From RAM1 sp050247515 (lineage in GTDB: Bacteria > Pseudomonadota > Gammaproteobacteria > Burkholderiales > Burkholderiaceae_C): a stretch of 64,000 nt of DNA. Below the pieces are notes generated by a model. That model ran no database searches, was not told the origin of the DNA, and worked only from the letters and a program-made list of their open reading frames with translations. The first letter of the stretch is position 1; each line of letters begins with the position of its first letter. Shown here piece by piece: positions 31,762 to 44,100 of this stretch. A program made the translations under genes and the position numbers. The DNA lies in assembly GCA_050247515.1 (NCBI GenBank), contig JBFWUB010000001.1, positions 124,001 through 188,000 of the forward strand. Reading direction: 5' to 3'.

Positions 31762-32817
31762 CTAGCGCAAGGAGGCATTCAGCCGGTCCAGCGCGGCCGC
31801 GCCGGGGCACAGCCGGTCCGCGTCCAGCGCATTGAGCGGCGTGGCGCTGGTGTTCAGCGCCGTGTGCAGGTCGGTGGCCAGCGGGTCCACGTACAGCAGG
31901 CCCGTCACCACCTCGCCGCGCGCCTGGTGCGCCTGCATGAAGTTCAGCGCCGCATGCCGGTCGGTGGCGTCGTAGCCCGTGTGCAGGCTGCGCAGGCGCA
32001 GCAGCGTGCCGTCGTGCTGGCGCACATCGGCCACCTCGCCGGGCGCAGCGTCCAGCGTGATCTCGTCGCGCGGGCTGATGAAGTCAATCCGGCTGACCGA
32101 TTCGTTGTGCTCGCGCACGTAGTCGTAGCTCTTGGTGCTGCCCGGGTGGTTGTTGAAGGCCACGCAGGGGCTGATCACGTCAATGAAGGCCGCGCCACCG
32201 TGGCTGATCGCGCCCTTGATCAGCGGCACCAGCTGCGCCTTGTTGCCCGAGAAGCCGCGCGCCACGTAGGTGGCACCCAGCTGCAGGGCCATGGCCACCA
32301 GGTCCACCGGGCTGTCGCTGTTGACCACGCCCTTCTTGCTCTTGCTGCCCTGGTCGGCCGTGGCGGAGAACTGGCCCTTGGTCAGGCCATAGACGCCGTT
32401 GTTCTCCACGATGTAGGCCATGCGCACGCCGCGGCGCATGGCATGGGCAAACTGCCCCAGGCCGATGGAGGCCGAATCGCCGTCGCCCGACACGCCCAGG
32501 TACAGCAGGTCGCGGTTGGCCAGGTTGGCGCCGGTGAGTACGCTGGGCATGCGGCCATGCACGGTGTTGAAGCCGTGCGAGGCGCCCAGGAAGTAGTCCG
32601 GCGTCTTGGAGCTGCAGCCGATGCCCGACAGCTTGGCCACGCGGTGGGGCTGGATGTCCAGTTCCCAGCAGGCCTGGATGATGGCCGCGCTGATGCTGTC
32701 GTGGCCGCAGCCCGCGCACAGCGTGGAAATCTTGCCTTCGTAGTCGCGCCGGGTGTAGCCGACCTTGTTCTTTTCCAGCGTGGGATGGTGCAGCCGGGGT
32801 TTGGTCAGGTAGGTCAT
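31762..32817 (-). CDS. korB: 2-oxoacid:ferredoxin oxidoreductase beta subunit
   Basis: Thiamine diphosphate-binding subunit of 351 aa. The N-terminal cysteine motif LCAGCGHDSI and the ThDP/Mg site GDGDSASIGLGQFAHAMRRG continuing to VENNGVYGLTKGQ are characteristic. It works with the alpha/gamma subunit encoded immediately upstream, decarboxylating a 2-oxoacid and reducing a ferredoxin. The ATG at 32817 overlaps the stop of the alpha gene by 4 nt (ATGA), so translation is coupled. The substrate (2-oxoglutarate, pyruvate or another) cannot be fixed from sequence. Confidence 0.88.
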   Translation of the reverse strand: MTYLTKPRLHHPTLEKNKVGYTRRDYEGKISTLCAGCGHDSISAAIIQACWELDIQPHRVAKLSGIGCSSKTPDYFLGASHGFNTVHGRMPSVLTGANLANRDLLYLGVSGDGDSASIGLGQFAHAMRRGVRMAYIVENNGVYGLTKGQFSATADQGSKSKKGVVNSDSPVDLVAMALQLGATYVARGFSGNKAQLVPLIKGAISHGGAAFIDVISPCVAFNNHPGSTKSYDYVREHNESVSRIDFISPRDEITLDAAPGEVADVRQHDGTLLRLRSLHTGYDATDRHAALNFMQAHQARGEVVTGLLYVDPLATDLHTALNTSATPLNALDADRLCPGAAALDRLNASLR

Positions 32818-34634
32818 TGCGCGGTCTCCCTTGCTTGCACATGGCGCTGGATGGCCTGGGTGATGAAGCGAGCCGTGATCGGCGTGCCGTCAAAGTGGCG
32901 CACACGCACCAGCTGCGCCGGGCTCACGTCCAGCTCGTTGACCAGCAGGCTGTGCATCTGGCCGTCGCGGTTCTGCTCCACCACGAACACCTGCTCGTGC
33001 GCGTCGACGAATTCGCGCACCGACGCCGGGAACGGAAACGCGCGCAGCCGCAGCGCGTCCAGGTGCACGCCGTCGCCCGCCAGCGCGGCCAGCGCCTCGG
33101 CCATGGCCGGGCTGGTGGAGCCGAAGTAGATGACGCCCAGCGGCGTCTGGCGCGCCGCCGGGCGCAGCACCGGCTGGGGCACCAGCGTGGCGGCGGTGGC
33201 GAATTTCTTCAGCAGCCGCTCCACGTTGTAGATGTAGTCCGGGCCGCGCTCGGAATACTGCGCATAGGGGTTGCGCGTGGTGCCCCGGGTGAAATAGCTG
33301 CCCTTGGTGGGGTGGGTTCCCGGCAGGGTGCGCCAGGGGATGCCGTCACCGTCCACGTCCTTGTAGCGGCCAAAATCGCGCCCCGCGTCCAGCTCGGCAG
33401 CGCTCATGACCTTGCCGCGGTCCAGTGCGCGCGCGTCGTCCCAGGCAAAGGGCTCGCACAGGCGCTGGTTCATGCCGATGTCCAGGTCGGTCATGACAAA
33501 CACCGGCGTCTGCAGCCGGTCGGCCAGGTCCAGCGCGCAGGCGGCGTGCTCGAAGCACTCCGTGGGGTCCTCGGGGAACAGCAGCACGTGCTTGGTGTCG
33601 CCGTGCGATGCATAGGCGCAGGCCAGGATGTCCGCCTGCTGCGTGCGCGTGGGCATGCCGGTGGACGGCCCGCCGCGCTGCACGTTGATGATGGTCACCG
33701 GAATCTCGGCAAAGTAGGCCAGGCCGATGAATTCCGTCATGAGCGACACGCCGGGCCCGGACGTGGCGGTGAAGGCCCGTGCGCCGTTCCAGCCCGCCCC
33801 CACCACCATGCCGATGGAGGCGATTTCATCCTCGGCCTGCACGATGGCGTAGTGGTTCTGCCCGGTGGCCGGGTCCACCCGGTATTTGGCGCAGTATTTC
33901 TGGAAGGCCTCGGCCACCGACGACGACGGCGTGATCGGGTACCAGGCCGCCACCGTGGCCCCACCGTACACACAGCCCAGGGCCGCCGCCGAGTTGCCGT
34001 CCACAAAGATGCGCTCGCCCACCTTGTCGGCGCGCTTGACGCGGATGCCCAGCGGCGCCTGCAGATGCTCCCTGGCAAAGTCGCGGCCCAGGTGCAGGGC
34101 CTGTACGTTGGACGCCAGCAGCTTTTCCTTGCCCTTGTACTGCTCGCCAAACAGCTTTTCGATCACCTCGGGCTCGATCTCCAGCAGCACCGACAGCGCG
34201 CCCACATACACAATGTTCTTGAACAGCTGGCGCTGGCGCGGATCGGAATACACGGCGTTGCAGATTTCCGTGAGCGGCATGCCGATCACATGGATGTCGT
34301 CGCGGAATTTCTCTTTCGGCAGCGGCCGGGTGCTGTCATAGAACAGGTAGCCGCCCGGCTCCAGTTCGGCCACGTCGGCGTCCCAGGTCTGCGGGTTCAT
34401 GGCCACCATCATGTCGATGCCGCCGCGCCGGCCCAGCCAGCCCTGCTCGGTCACGCGCACCTCGTACCAGGTGGGCAGGCCCTGGATGTTGCTGGGAAAG
34501 ATGTTGCGCGGGCTGACCGGCACGCCCATGCGCAGGATGGCCTTGGCAAACAGCTCGTTGGCGCTGGCCGAGCCCGAGCCGTTGACGTTGGCGAACTTGA
34601 TGACAAAGTCGTTGACGGCTTCGATCCGCTTCAT
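32814..34634 (-). CDS. korA: 2-oxoacid:acceptor oxidoreductase alpha subunit (gamma-alpha fusion)
   Basis: A 606-aa fused gamma-alpha subunit. The N-terminal gamma part begins FVIKFANVNGSGSASANEL, and the alpha pyrimidine-binding domain has FVDGNSAAALGCVYGGATVAAWYPITPSSS in parts. The C-terminal domain has LGVIYFGST. The start is the ATG at 34634, which overlaps the TGA of the upstream FAD/Fe-S gene (ATGA); the frame is open further upstream only as a shadow of that gene. With KorB and the FAD/Fe-S protein it forms a three-gene operon. Confidence 0.88.
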   Translation of the reverse strand: MKRIEAVNDFVIKFANVNGSGSASANELFAKAILRMGVPVSPRNIFPSNIQGLPTWYEVRVTEQGWLGRRGGIDMMVAMNPQTWDADVAELEPGGYLFYDSTRPLPKEKFRDDIHVIGMPLTEICNAVYSDPRQRQLFKNIVYVGALSVLLEIEPEVIEKLFGEQYKGKEKLLASNVQALHLGRDFAREHLQAPLGIRVKRADKVGERIFVDGNSAAALGCVYGGATVAAWYPITPSSSVAEAFQKYCAKYRVDPATGQNHYAIVQAEDEIASIGMVVGAGWNGARAFTATSGPGVSLMTEFIGLAYFAEIPVTIINVQRGGPSTGMPTRTQQADILACAYASHGDTKHVLLFPEDPTECFEHAACALDLADRLQTPVFVMTDLDIGMNQRLCEPFAWDDARALDRGKVMSAAELDAGRDFGRYKDVDGDGIPWRTLPGTHPTKGSYFTRGTTRNPYAQYSERGPDYIYNVERLLKKFATAATLVPQPVLRPAARQTPLGVIYFGSTSPAMAEALAALAGDGVHLDALRLRAFPFPASVREFVDAHEQVFVVEQNRDGQMHSLLVNELDVSPAQLVRVRHFDGTPITARFITQAIQRHVQARETAQ

Positions 34635-36532
34635 GCCGGCACCCCCACCTTCTTCACCGCCTTGTCCCGCGCATGCGGCCCGGCCTGCGTGGTATTGAGC
34701 AGGAATTTCTGCATGTCCCAGGCCCCCGTGGGGCAACGCTCGGCACACAGGCCGCAGTGCAGGCAGACGTCTTCGTCCTTGACCATCACGCGGCCTGTCT
34801 TGAGCGTGTGCGACACATACAGGTCCTGCGACGTGTTGAGCGCCGGCGCTTTCAGCCGCGTGCGCAGGTCGGCCTCTTCGCCGTTGTCGGTAAAGCTGAT
34901 GCAGTCCATGGGGCAGATATCCACGCAGGCATCGCATTCGATGCAGGCCGGCTCGGTGAACACCGTCTGCACGTCGCAGTTCAGGCAGCGCTGGGCCTCC
35001 TTGAAGGCCGTGGCGGCGTCAAAGCCCAGCTCCACCTCGACCTTGATGCTGGCCAGCGCCTTTTCGGCCTGGGCCCAGGGCACCTTGAAGCGCAGGTCGT
35101 TGGAGGTGTCGTTGTCGTAGCTCCATTCATGGATGCCCATTTTCTGGGACATCAGGTTGGTCATGGGGGCCGGGCGCGCCGCGATGTTCTCGCCGTTGAG
35201 CAACCGGTCGATCGACACGGCCGCCTCATGCCCATGGGCCACGGCGGTGATGATGTTCTTCGGCCCAAAGGCCGCGTCGCCGCCAAAGAACACGTGGGCC
35301 AGGCTGGACTGGTGCGTGTCTTTGCCCAGCACCGGCAGGCCCCATTCGTCGAACGTGATGCCGCAATCGCGCTCGATCCAGGGAAAGGCGTTTTCCTGGC
35401 CCACGGCCACCAGCACTTCGTCGCATTCAAAAAATGCGTCGGGCTCGCCCGTGGGCACCAGGCTGCGCTTGCCCTTGCTGTCGTACACCGCCTGCACGAT
35501 TTCAAACGTCATGCCCTGCAGCTTGCCGCCCTCGTGCACAAAGGCCTTGGGCACGTGGTAATTGATGATGGGGATGCCCTCGTGCTGGGCGTCTTCCTTC
35601 TCCCAGGGCGAGGCCTTCATTTCCTCAAAGCCGCTGCGCACGATGACCTTCACGTCGGTGCCACCCAGACGCCGCGCCGAACGGCAGCAGTCCATGGCGG
35701 TGTTGCCGCCGCCCAGCACGATCACCCGTTTGCCTATGTGCGTGATGTGGCCGAAAGACACCGACGCCAGCCAGTCGATGCCGATGTGGATGCTGGCCGC
35801 GGCCTCCTTGCGCCCGGGCAACTGCAGGTCGCGCCCGCGCGGCGCGCCGCAGCCCACAAACACCGCGTCGTAGTGTTGCGCCAGCAGCGCCTTCATGGAT
35901 TCAATGCGTTCACCGCTTCTGAAGGTCACGCCCAGGTCCAGGATGTAGCCCGTCTCTTCGTCGATCACCGATTCAGGCAGGCGAAAGCGCGGGATCTGCG
36001 TGCGGATGAAGCCGCCCGCCTTGGCCTCGCCGTCGTACACCGTCACGTCATAGCCCAGCGGCGCCAGGTCGCGCGCCACCGTGAGGGATGCGGGGCCGGC
36101 GCCTATGCAGGCCACGCGCTTGCCGTTCTTCCTGGGGGCCGGCTTGGGCATGCGCTGGCCCACGTCGTCCTTCATGTCGGCCGCCACGCGCTTGAGGCGG
36201 CAGATGGCCACGGGCTCCGGGTGTACTGGCCCCCCAGGGGCTCCGCCCCGGCCCCCCAAGGGGGCGCTCCCGGCTAGGGGCGGCCCGTCGCCGGGGGCAT
36301 TGCCCTCCTCCACCCTGCCCCTTCGGCATGCGGGCTCGCAGGGCCGGTCGCAGGTGCGCCCCAGGATGCCGGGGAACACGTTGGACACCCAGTTGACCAT
36401 GTAGGCGTCGCTGTAGCGGCCCTGGGCGATCAGGCGTATGTACTCAGGAACGGGGGTGTGGGCGGGGCAAGCGTACTGGCAATCAACGACCTTGTGGAAA
36501 TAGGCCGGGTTGGCAATGTTGGATGGCTGCAA
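34631..36532 (-). CDS. GltD-like FAD/Fe-S oxidoreductase, electron partner of KorAB
   Basis: A 633-aa fusion. The N-terminal Fe-S region (VVDCQYACPAHTPVPEYI) leads to a GltD-type FAD/NAD(P)H oxidoreductase, with IGAGPASLTVARDL for FAD and VIVLGGGNTAMDCCRSARR for NAD(P)H. A C-terminal ferredoxin domain has CIECDACVDICPMDCISF and CLHCGLCAERCPTGAW. It is the first gene of the kor operon, so it probably links NAD(P)H and ferredoxin pools with 2-oxoacid oxidation. Residues 77-105 (36218-36304) are a Gly/Pro/Ala-rich, GC-palindromic stretch between the N-terminal cysteine region and PVAICRLKRVAAD; relatives as I know them lack it. Confidence 0.87.
   Translation of the reverse strand: MQPSNIANPAYFHKVVDCQYACPAHTPVPEYIRLIAQGRYSDAYMVNWVSNVFPGILGRTCDRPCEPACRRGRVEEGNAPGDGPPLAGSAPLGGRGGAPGGPVHPEPVAICRLKRVAADMKDDVGQRMPKPAPRKNGKRVACIGAGPASLTVARDLAPLGYDVTVYDGEAKAGGFIRTQIPRFRLPESVIDEETGYILDLGVTFRSGERIESMKALLAQHYDAVFVGCGAPRGRDLQLPGRKEAAASIHIGIDWLASVSFGHITHIGKRVIVLGGGNTAMDCCRSARRLGGTDVKVIVRSGFEEMKASPWEKEDAQHEGIPIINYHVPKAFVHEGGKLQGMTFEIVQAVYDSKGKRSLVPTGEPDAFFECDEVLVAVGQENAFPWIERDCGITFDEWGLPVLGKDTHQSSLAHVFFGGDAAFGPKNIITAVAHGHEAAVSIDRLLNGENIAARPAPMTNLMSQKMGIHEWSYDNDTSNDLRFKVPWAQAEKALASIKVEVELGFDAATAFKEAQRCLNCDVQTVFTEPACIECDACVDICPMDCISFTDNGEEADLRTRLKAPALNTSQDLYVSHTLKTGRVMVKDEDVCLHCGLCAERCPTGAWDMQKFLLNTTQAGPHARDKAVKKVGVPA
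36218..36304. repeat. GC-rich palindromic stretch in frame inside the FAD/Fe-S gene
   Basis: 87 bp (29 codons) that separate two segments normally close together, CRRGRVEE and EPVAICRLK. It is made of small GC hairpins, for example GGGGCTCCGCCCC at 36237-36249 and GCCCCCCAAGGGGGC at 36251-36265, and encodes GNAPGDGPP and similar low-complexity sequence. It looks like a short interspersed repeat inserted without breaking the frame. The insertion boundaries are inferred from remembered family spacing. Confidence 0.55.
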
Positions 36533-36670
36533 AGCTGTCTCCTTGCCACGCTGCGCACCAGGACGGTGCTGGCGGGTGGATCAGTCTAAGCCTGCGATGC
36601 ACCACAACGCTCTCGGGGGAATCCCCGAGGGTGTAAGTTTCGCGTCAGTCCGGCACGGCCGTGCGCCCGC

Positions 36671-38509
36671 CTACGCCCGCTGCAGCCACTTCGCCGCGAA
36701 CTCCTGCGCCGGCATCGGGTTGTTGAACAACCGGCCCTGGCACTGGTCGGCCGCGTGGTTCTTCAGGAAGGCCAGTTGCTGCGGCGTTTGCACGCCCGTG
36801 GCCACCAGCGTCAGGCCAATGCCGCGGGCCATGGCGATCAGCGCCTGCATGATGGCGGCGTTCACGGGGCTGTCCTCCACCTTCCACATGAAGGCCGGAT
36901 CGGTCTTGATCTCGTGGACCGGCAGGCGGCCCAGGTGCACCAGGTTGGCGTCCGCCGTGCCGAAATGGTCCAGCGCCACGCGCAGGCCCCACTCCCGAAA
37001 GCGCGCCAGCACGCGGGCGGTGGTGTCGGTGTCTTCGGCGGCGGACACATCGTTGAGCTCCAGGCACAGGCAGTCGGCCTGGGCGCGCGCGCGCAGCGCG
37101 GTGGACACCACCTCCATCAGCTGCGCCAGCGGAAACTGGCGCAGCGACAGGTTCACGCCCAGCGGCACCACCGCCAGCCGCTCGGCCTGCCACAGCCGCG
37201 TCTGCTGCGCAATCTGCTCGAACATCCATTCGGCCAGCACCATGCTCATCTCTGACGTGCCCGCCATCTGCAGCACACGGGCCCCCTCCAGCGTGCTGCC
37301 GTCGGGGCGCGTCCATTGGGGCACGGCTTCGGCCCCCATCAGCGCGCCGGTTCGCACGTCAATCTTGGGCTGGTACAGGATGCTGATCTCGTCGCGCCCC
37401 AGCGCGCGCCGCAGGTCGCCGCCGATGCGCAGCGCATCGACCGCGCGTTCGTTGAGGCTGCGCGAGAAAAACTCATAGGTGTTGCGCCCGCCGCGTTTGG
37501 CCTGGCGCATGGCCAGGCCGGCATGGGTGACCAGCGTGTCCGCCTCACGCCCGTCCATGGGGAACACCGCCACGCCCAGGCTGGCGGTGACGAACACTTC
37601 GCGCTCGTCCGCGCGCAGCGTCACCGAGGCCGCCTCCAGCAGGCTGGTGATGAAGCCCGCCGCCGATTCAATTTCATCCAGGTACGGCACCAGCACCGCG
37701 AATTCGTCGCCGTCAAAGCGGAACAGCTGGGGGTGCTGGCTTTCCAGCTGGCCCAGCTCGCCGCCCTGGGCGCTTTCCACGCAGTGGCGCAGCCGCTTGG
37801 CCATGCGCTGCAGCAGCGCGTCGCCGGCCGCGCGGCCCAATGCGTCGTTGACCTGCGACAGCCGGTCCACGCCGACATGGATGACCGCGCAGCCATGGCG
37901 GCGTTCCCCCGCCAGCGCGATCGCGGCCTGGACCTGCTCCATGCAGGACACGCGATTGCGCAGGCCTGTCAGGGGGTCGTGCCCGGCCAGCCAGTCGCGG
38001 TGGGCCCGCGCGGCCAGGGTATTGCGCAGCCGCAGGCCCAGCTCGCTCGGGTCCACGGGCTTGGCCAGGAAGTCCATGGCGCCCAGGCTCAGCGCCTTCA
38101 GCCGCGTGGGCGCGTCGGTGTTGCTGGTCAGCACGATCACCGGGACATGCCGCAGATCGGGGTCGTCGCGCAGCACCGCCAGGATGTCCATGCCGGTCAC
38201 TTTGGGCATGCTCAGGTCCAGCAGCAGCACGTGGGGCTTTTCGGCGCGCATCATCTCGACGGCGTTCCCGGATTCGTGCGTGGAGATGAAGTTGCGGTAG
38301 CCGGCGTCTTCCAGGAACGCCTGCGTCATCTCGATGTTGAGCAGTTCGTCGTCCACCATCATGATGCGCGCGTCGACCGCGTCGAAGGCGGTCTGGCGGT
38401 GGAAGGTGTCTTCGCTGACGGCCACCGTTTCCAGCGACTTGCCGGCCAGCGTGCTGCGCCCCGGTCGGAAGGTGGCACTGGGGGACGCGGTCGTACCGGA
38501 TTCAGTCAT
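36671..38509 (-). CDS. REC-GGDEF-EAL response regulator with degenerate output motifs
   Basis: A 612-aa regulator. A receiver domain near residues 48-165 has the phospho-acceptor Asp in LLLDLSMPKVTG. A GGDEF domain has signature FDGDEFAVLV, with Asp in place of the first Gly. A C-terminal EAL-like domain reads EAV for EAL, LELND for the ExT-type metal motif, DHFGTADANL for DDFGTG, and VATGVQT for VAEGVE, so several metal ligands are missing. Phosphodiesterase activity is therefore unlikely, and it may act as a c-di-GMP or protein-binding switch. It follows the hybrid kinase by 69 nt, at the end of the giant-protein operon, and is a plausible target of that kinase. Confidence 0.88.
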   Translation of the reverse strand: MTESGTTASPSATFRPGRSTLAGKSLETVAVSEDTFHRQTAFDAVDARIMMVDDELLNIEMTQAFLEDAGYRNFISTHESGNAVEMMRAEKPHVLLLDLSMPKVTGMDILAVLRDDPDLRHVPVIVLTSNTDAPTRLKALSLGAMDFLAKPVDPSELGLRLRNTLAARAHRDWLAGHDPLTGLRNRVSCMEQVQAAIALAGERRHGCAVIHVGVDRLSQVNDALGRAAGDALLQRMAKRLRHCVESAQGGELGQLESQHPQLFRFDGDEFAVLVPYLDEIESAAGFITSLLEAASVTLRADEREVFVTASLGVAVFPMDGREADTLVTHAGLAMRQAKRGGRNTYEFFSRSLNERAVDALRIGGDLRRALGRDEISILYQPKIDVRTGALMGAEAVPQWTRPDGSTLEGARVLQMAGTSEMSMVLAEWMFEQIAQQTRLWQAERLAVVPLGVNLSLRQFPLAQLMEVVSTALRARAQADCLCLELNDVSAAEDTDTTARVLARFREWGLRVALDHFGTADANLVHLGRLPVHEIKTDPAFMWKVEDSPVNAAIMQALIAMARGIGLTLVATGVQTPQQLAFLKNHAADQCQGRLFNNPMPAQEFAAKWLQRA

Positions 38510-38578
38510 TTGATTCTTTCTTGTCGATGCGGCTCGCAGAGCCGTCCCGAACGGGGTTCATTGTCAGCCTTTTGATTG

Positions 38579-41121
<2,543 letters not shown>

Positions 41122-41125
<4 letters not shown>

Positions 41126-44100
41126 TACCCCCGCAGGCTGGCCAGCGGGTCGCCCGCCGTGGTGCCGGCGCCCATGGCATCGTCGTCACCGTCGTCCACG
41201 CCCTCGGCCCCCGCCTGCGACAGCACCGGCAACGGGTCCAGCACACGCCAGGCCGGCAGGGCCGACAGGTAGCTACCCATGAGCACGCCGCCGCGGATCA
41301 GCCACAGCACATAGATGACCGACGCGCCAAACCCCACGCCCGCGGCCGACACGGCCACTGTGCGGTCCAGGTTGAATTCGGCGCGAATCTGCTCGCGCAC
41401 CCGGTCCATCTCCTCCACGAAGGCGGGCGAGCGCAGCGCCCGCTGCAGCGCATCGCCCGACACCGCCACGCCGCGCAGGGCCGAGCCGGTGCCGATGCCG
41501 CCCCCCAGGTCCAGCGGCGCCTCGGCGGCCACCGGCAGCAGCCCGGCCAGGCGCCGCTCCAGCGGCAAGGAACTCAGCGGCGCCACAACCACCTGGCTCG
41601 GCCCCAGCGCCTGCGGACGCAGCGTGGCCAAAGGCGCGGCCGAAACCCCCAGCGCGGACGCCAGCTGCTGCTGCGTGGCGTCGGGGACGAATACACCGCC
41701 TCCGGCCTCGTCCGCCTCGCCCTGGCCACCGCCGTCGGTGCTGCCTGCGCCATCGCCGCGCGTACCTGTGGGCGCCGGGCTGCCCGGGGGCGCAGCGCCA
41801 GCGCCGCCGTCGGGTCGGGGCGCGGCGGGTGGCGCCGGGGGCGCGGGCAAGGGCGGCGGCGCGGGCGCAGCATCGTCCGGCGCAGGCGGCTGCACTGGCG
41901 GGGGCACGATCAGCACCGGTGTTTCAGGCGCTGCCGGCGGCGCTGGCGGTGGCGGTGGCGGCGCTGGTTCAGGCTCGGCCGGTGGGGGCAGCGCTGGCAC
42001 CGGCGCGGGTGCGCCAGGGGGCTCGGGCGCCGGCGCCGGCGCCGGCGGTGCAGGTGGCGCAGGTGCAGGTGTGGGCGCCGGCGTGGGCGCCGGTGCGGGT
42101 GGCGCGGGCGCAGGCGCGGGGGCCGGTGCGCTGACCGTCACGTTCAGGCTGTCCGTTCTGGCGTCCTGGCCGCCGCCGGCCGTGCCGCCGCTGTCCTGCA
42201 CGCGCCAGCTGAAGGTCTGCGGACCACCGCTGGCATTGGCCGCGGCGCGCAATTGCATGCCCTGCAGTTCGGCCAGCGTGTAGGTGCTGCCTGCCGCCAC
42301 CACCGTGGTGCCGTTGGCCAGCACGATGTCGCCCAGCGCGGCGGACGGGACGGCCGTGACGGTGTAGGCCAGCGTCTGGCCGGTTTCGTCCGTGCCGCCG
42401 CCGGGCCCATAGCCTAGAGCGCCCAGGCCCAGCGCCGTGGTCGCCGCGTTCTGCTGAACGCTCAGGTTGGCCACGGTGCCACCGGTGAGGATGGGCGCGT
42501 CATTGACCGCCGTCACGGTGATGCCGCTGGCGGCTGTGGCCGTGCTGAAGGCCGTGGTGCCGCCGCTGGTACTGGTGTCGGCCGTACCGCCTGCGGTGCC
42601 GCTGGTGCGGTCCCAGGCGCGCAGGGTCAGCCCGTTGGCCATGGTGCCATTCCAGTCGGCGCTGGGCACAAAACGCACCCGGGTGTTGGCGTCGGCCGCC
42701 AGCAGCAGGGCCGATGAATTGCTGACCGTGCCCACCGCCGTCCAGCTGGTGCCGCCGTTGACCGAGTACTGCCATGCGCCATTGGCGATGTTGGTCGCCG
42801 TGATCGCCACGCCGGTCGCCGCATTGCTGTTGCCGTCGCTCACCTGCCCCGCGATCAGCGTGGACACCAGGGTGCCGGCATTGCTGGCGGCGTCTTCGTC
42901 AATGCCTGCCAGGTTGGCCGCGCCCGCCAGCACCGGCGCCTGGTTGGTGGTGCTGATGGTGACGTCCAGGCTCTGGATCAGCGTATCGACGCCGCCATTG
43001 GCCGTGCCGCCGCTGTCCTGCACGCTCCAGCTGAACGTCTGTGGCCCACCCGTGGCGTTGGCCAGCGCACGGAACTGCATGCCCTGCAGCTGCGCCAATG
43101 TGTAGGTCGTGCCCGCCGTGACCACCGTGGTGCCATCCGCCAGCACGATGTCGCCCAGGGTGCCCGCCGGCACCGCCGTGACGGTCAGGGTCAGTGTCTG
43201 GCCCGCCTCGTCCGCGCCGCCGCCGTTGCCATAGGCCAGCGCACCCAGGCCCAGCGAGGTGGTGCCGGAATTTTCCAGCACGCTCAGGTTGGCCACCGTG
43301 CCGCCGGTGCGCGTGGGTGCGTCGTTGACCGCCGTGACCGTAATGCTGCTGCTGGCCGTGGCCGTGCTGAAGGCGCTGGCACCGCCATTGATGCTGGTGG
43401 TGGCGGTATTGCCAGCCGTGCCGCTGGTGCGGTCCCAGGCGCGGAAGGTGATGCCCCCCGCGACCGTTCCGTTCCAGTGGGCGTCGGGCACGAAGCGCAC
43501 CCGCGTGTTGGCGTCGGCGGCCAGCAGGCGTGCCGTGGTGTCGCTGGGCGTGCCAAAGGCCGTCCAGCTCGTGCCACCGTCCGTCGTGAACTGCCAGGCG
43601 CCGTTGGTGTTGTTCACCGCCGTCACGGCGATGCCTGTGAGCGCGCCGCTGTTGCCGTCGGTGACCTGCCCCGCGATCAGCGTGGACACCAGCGTCCCGG
43701 CATTGGGCGACGCGTCCTCGGCAATGCCTGCCAGGTTGGCCGCGCCCGCCAGCACCGGCGCCTGGTTGGTGGTGGCTATCGCGACCGTCAGGCTTTCGCT
43801 CAGGGTGTCCTGGCCCCCGCCCGCCGTGCCGCCCGTGTCCTGCACGCTCCAGCTGAACGTCTGTGGCCCACCCGTGGCATTGGCCAGCGCACGGAACTGC
43901 ATGCCCTGCAGCTGCGCCAATGTGTAGGTCGTGCCCGCAGTAACCACCGTGGTGCCATCCGCCAGCACGATGTCGCCCAGGCTGCCCGCCGGCACCGCCG
44001 TGACGGTCAGGGTCAGTGTCTGGCCCGCCTCGTCCGCACCGCCGCCGTTGCCGTAGGCCAGCGCGCCCAGGCCCAGTGAGGTCGTGCCGGAATTTTCCAG

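Noticed and set aside
34635..34937. 101-codon N-terminal extension of the 2-oxoacid oxidoreductase alpha subunit
   Set aside because: It lies over the Fe-S end of the upstream gene in another frame and is not oxidoreductase-like; the ATG at 34634 with an ATGA overlap is the sound start.
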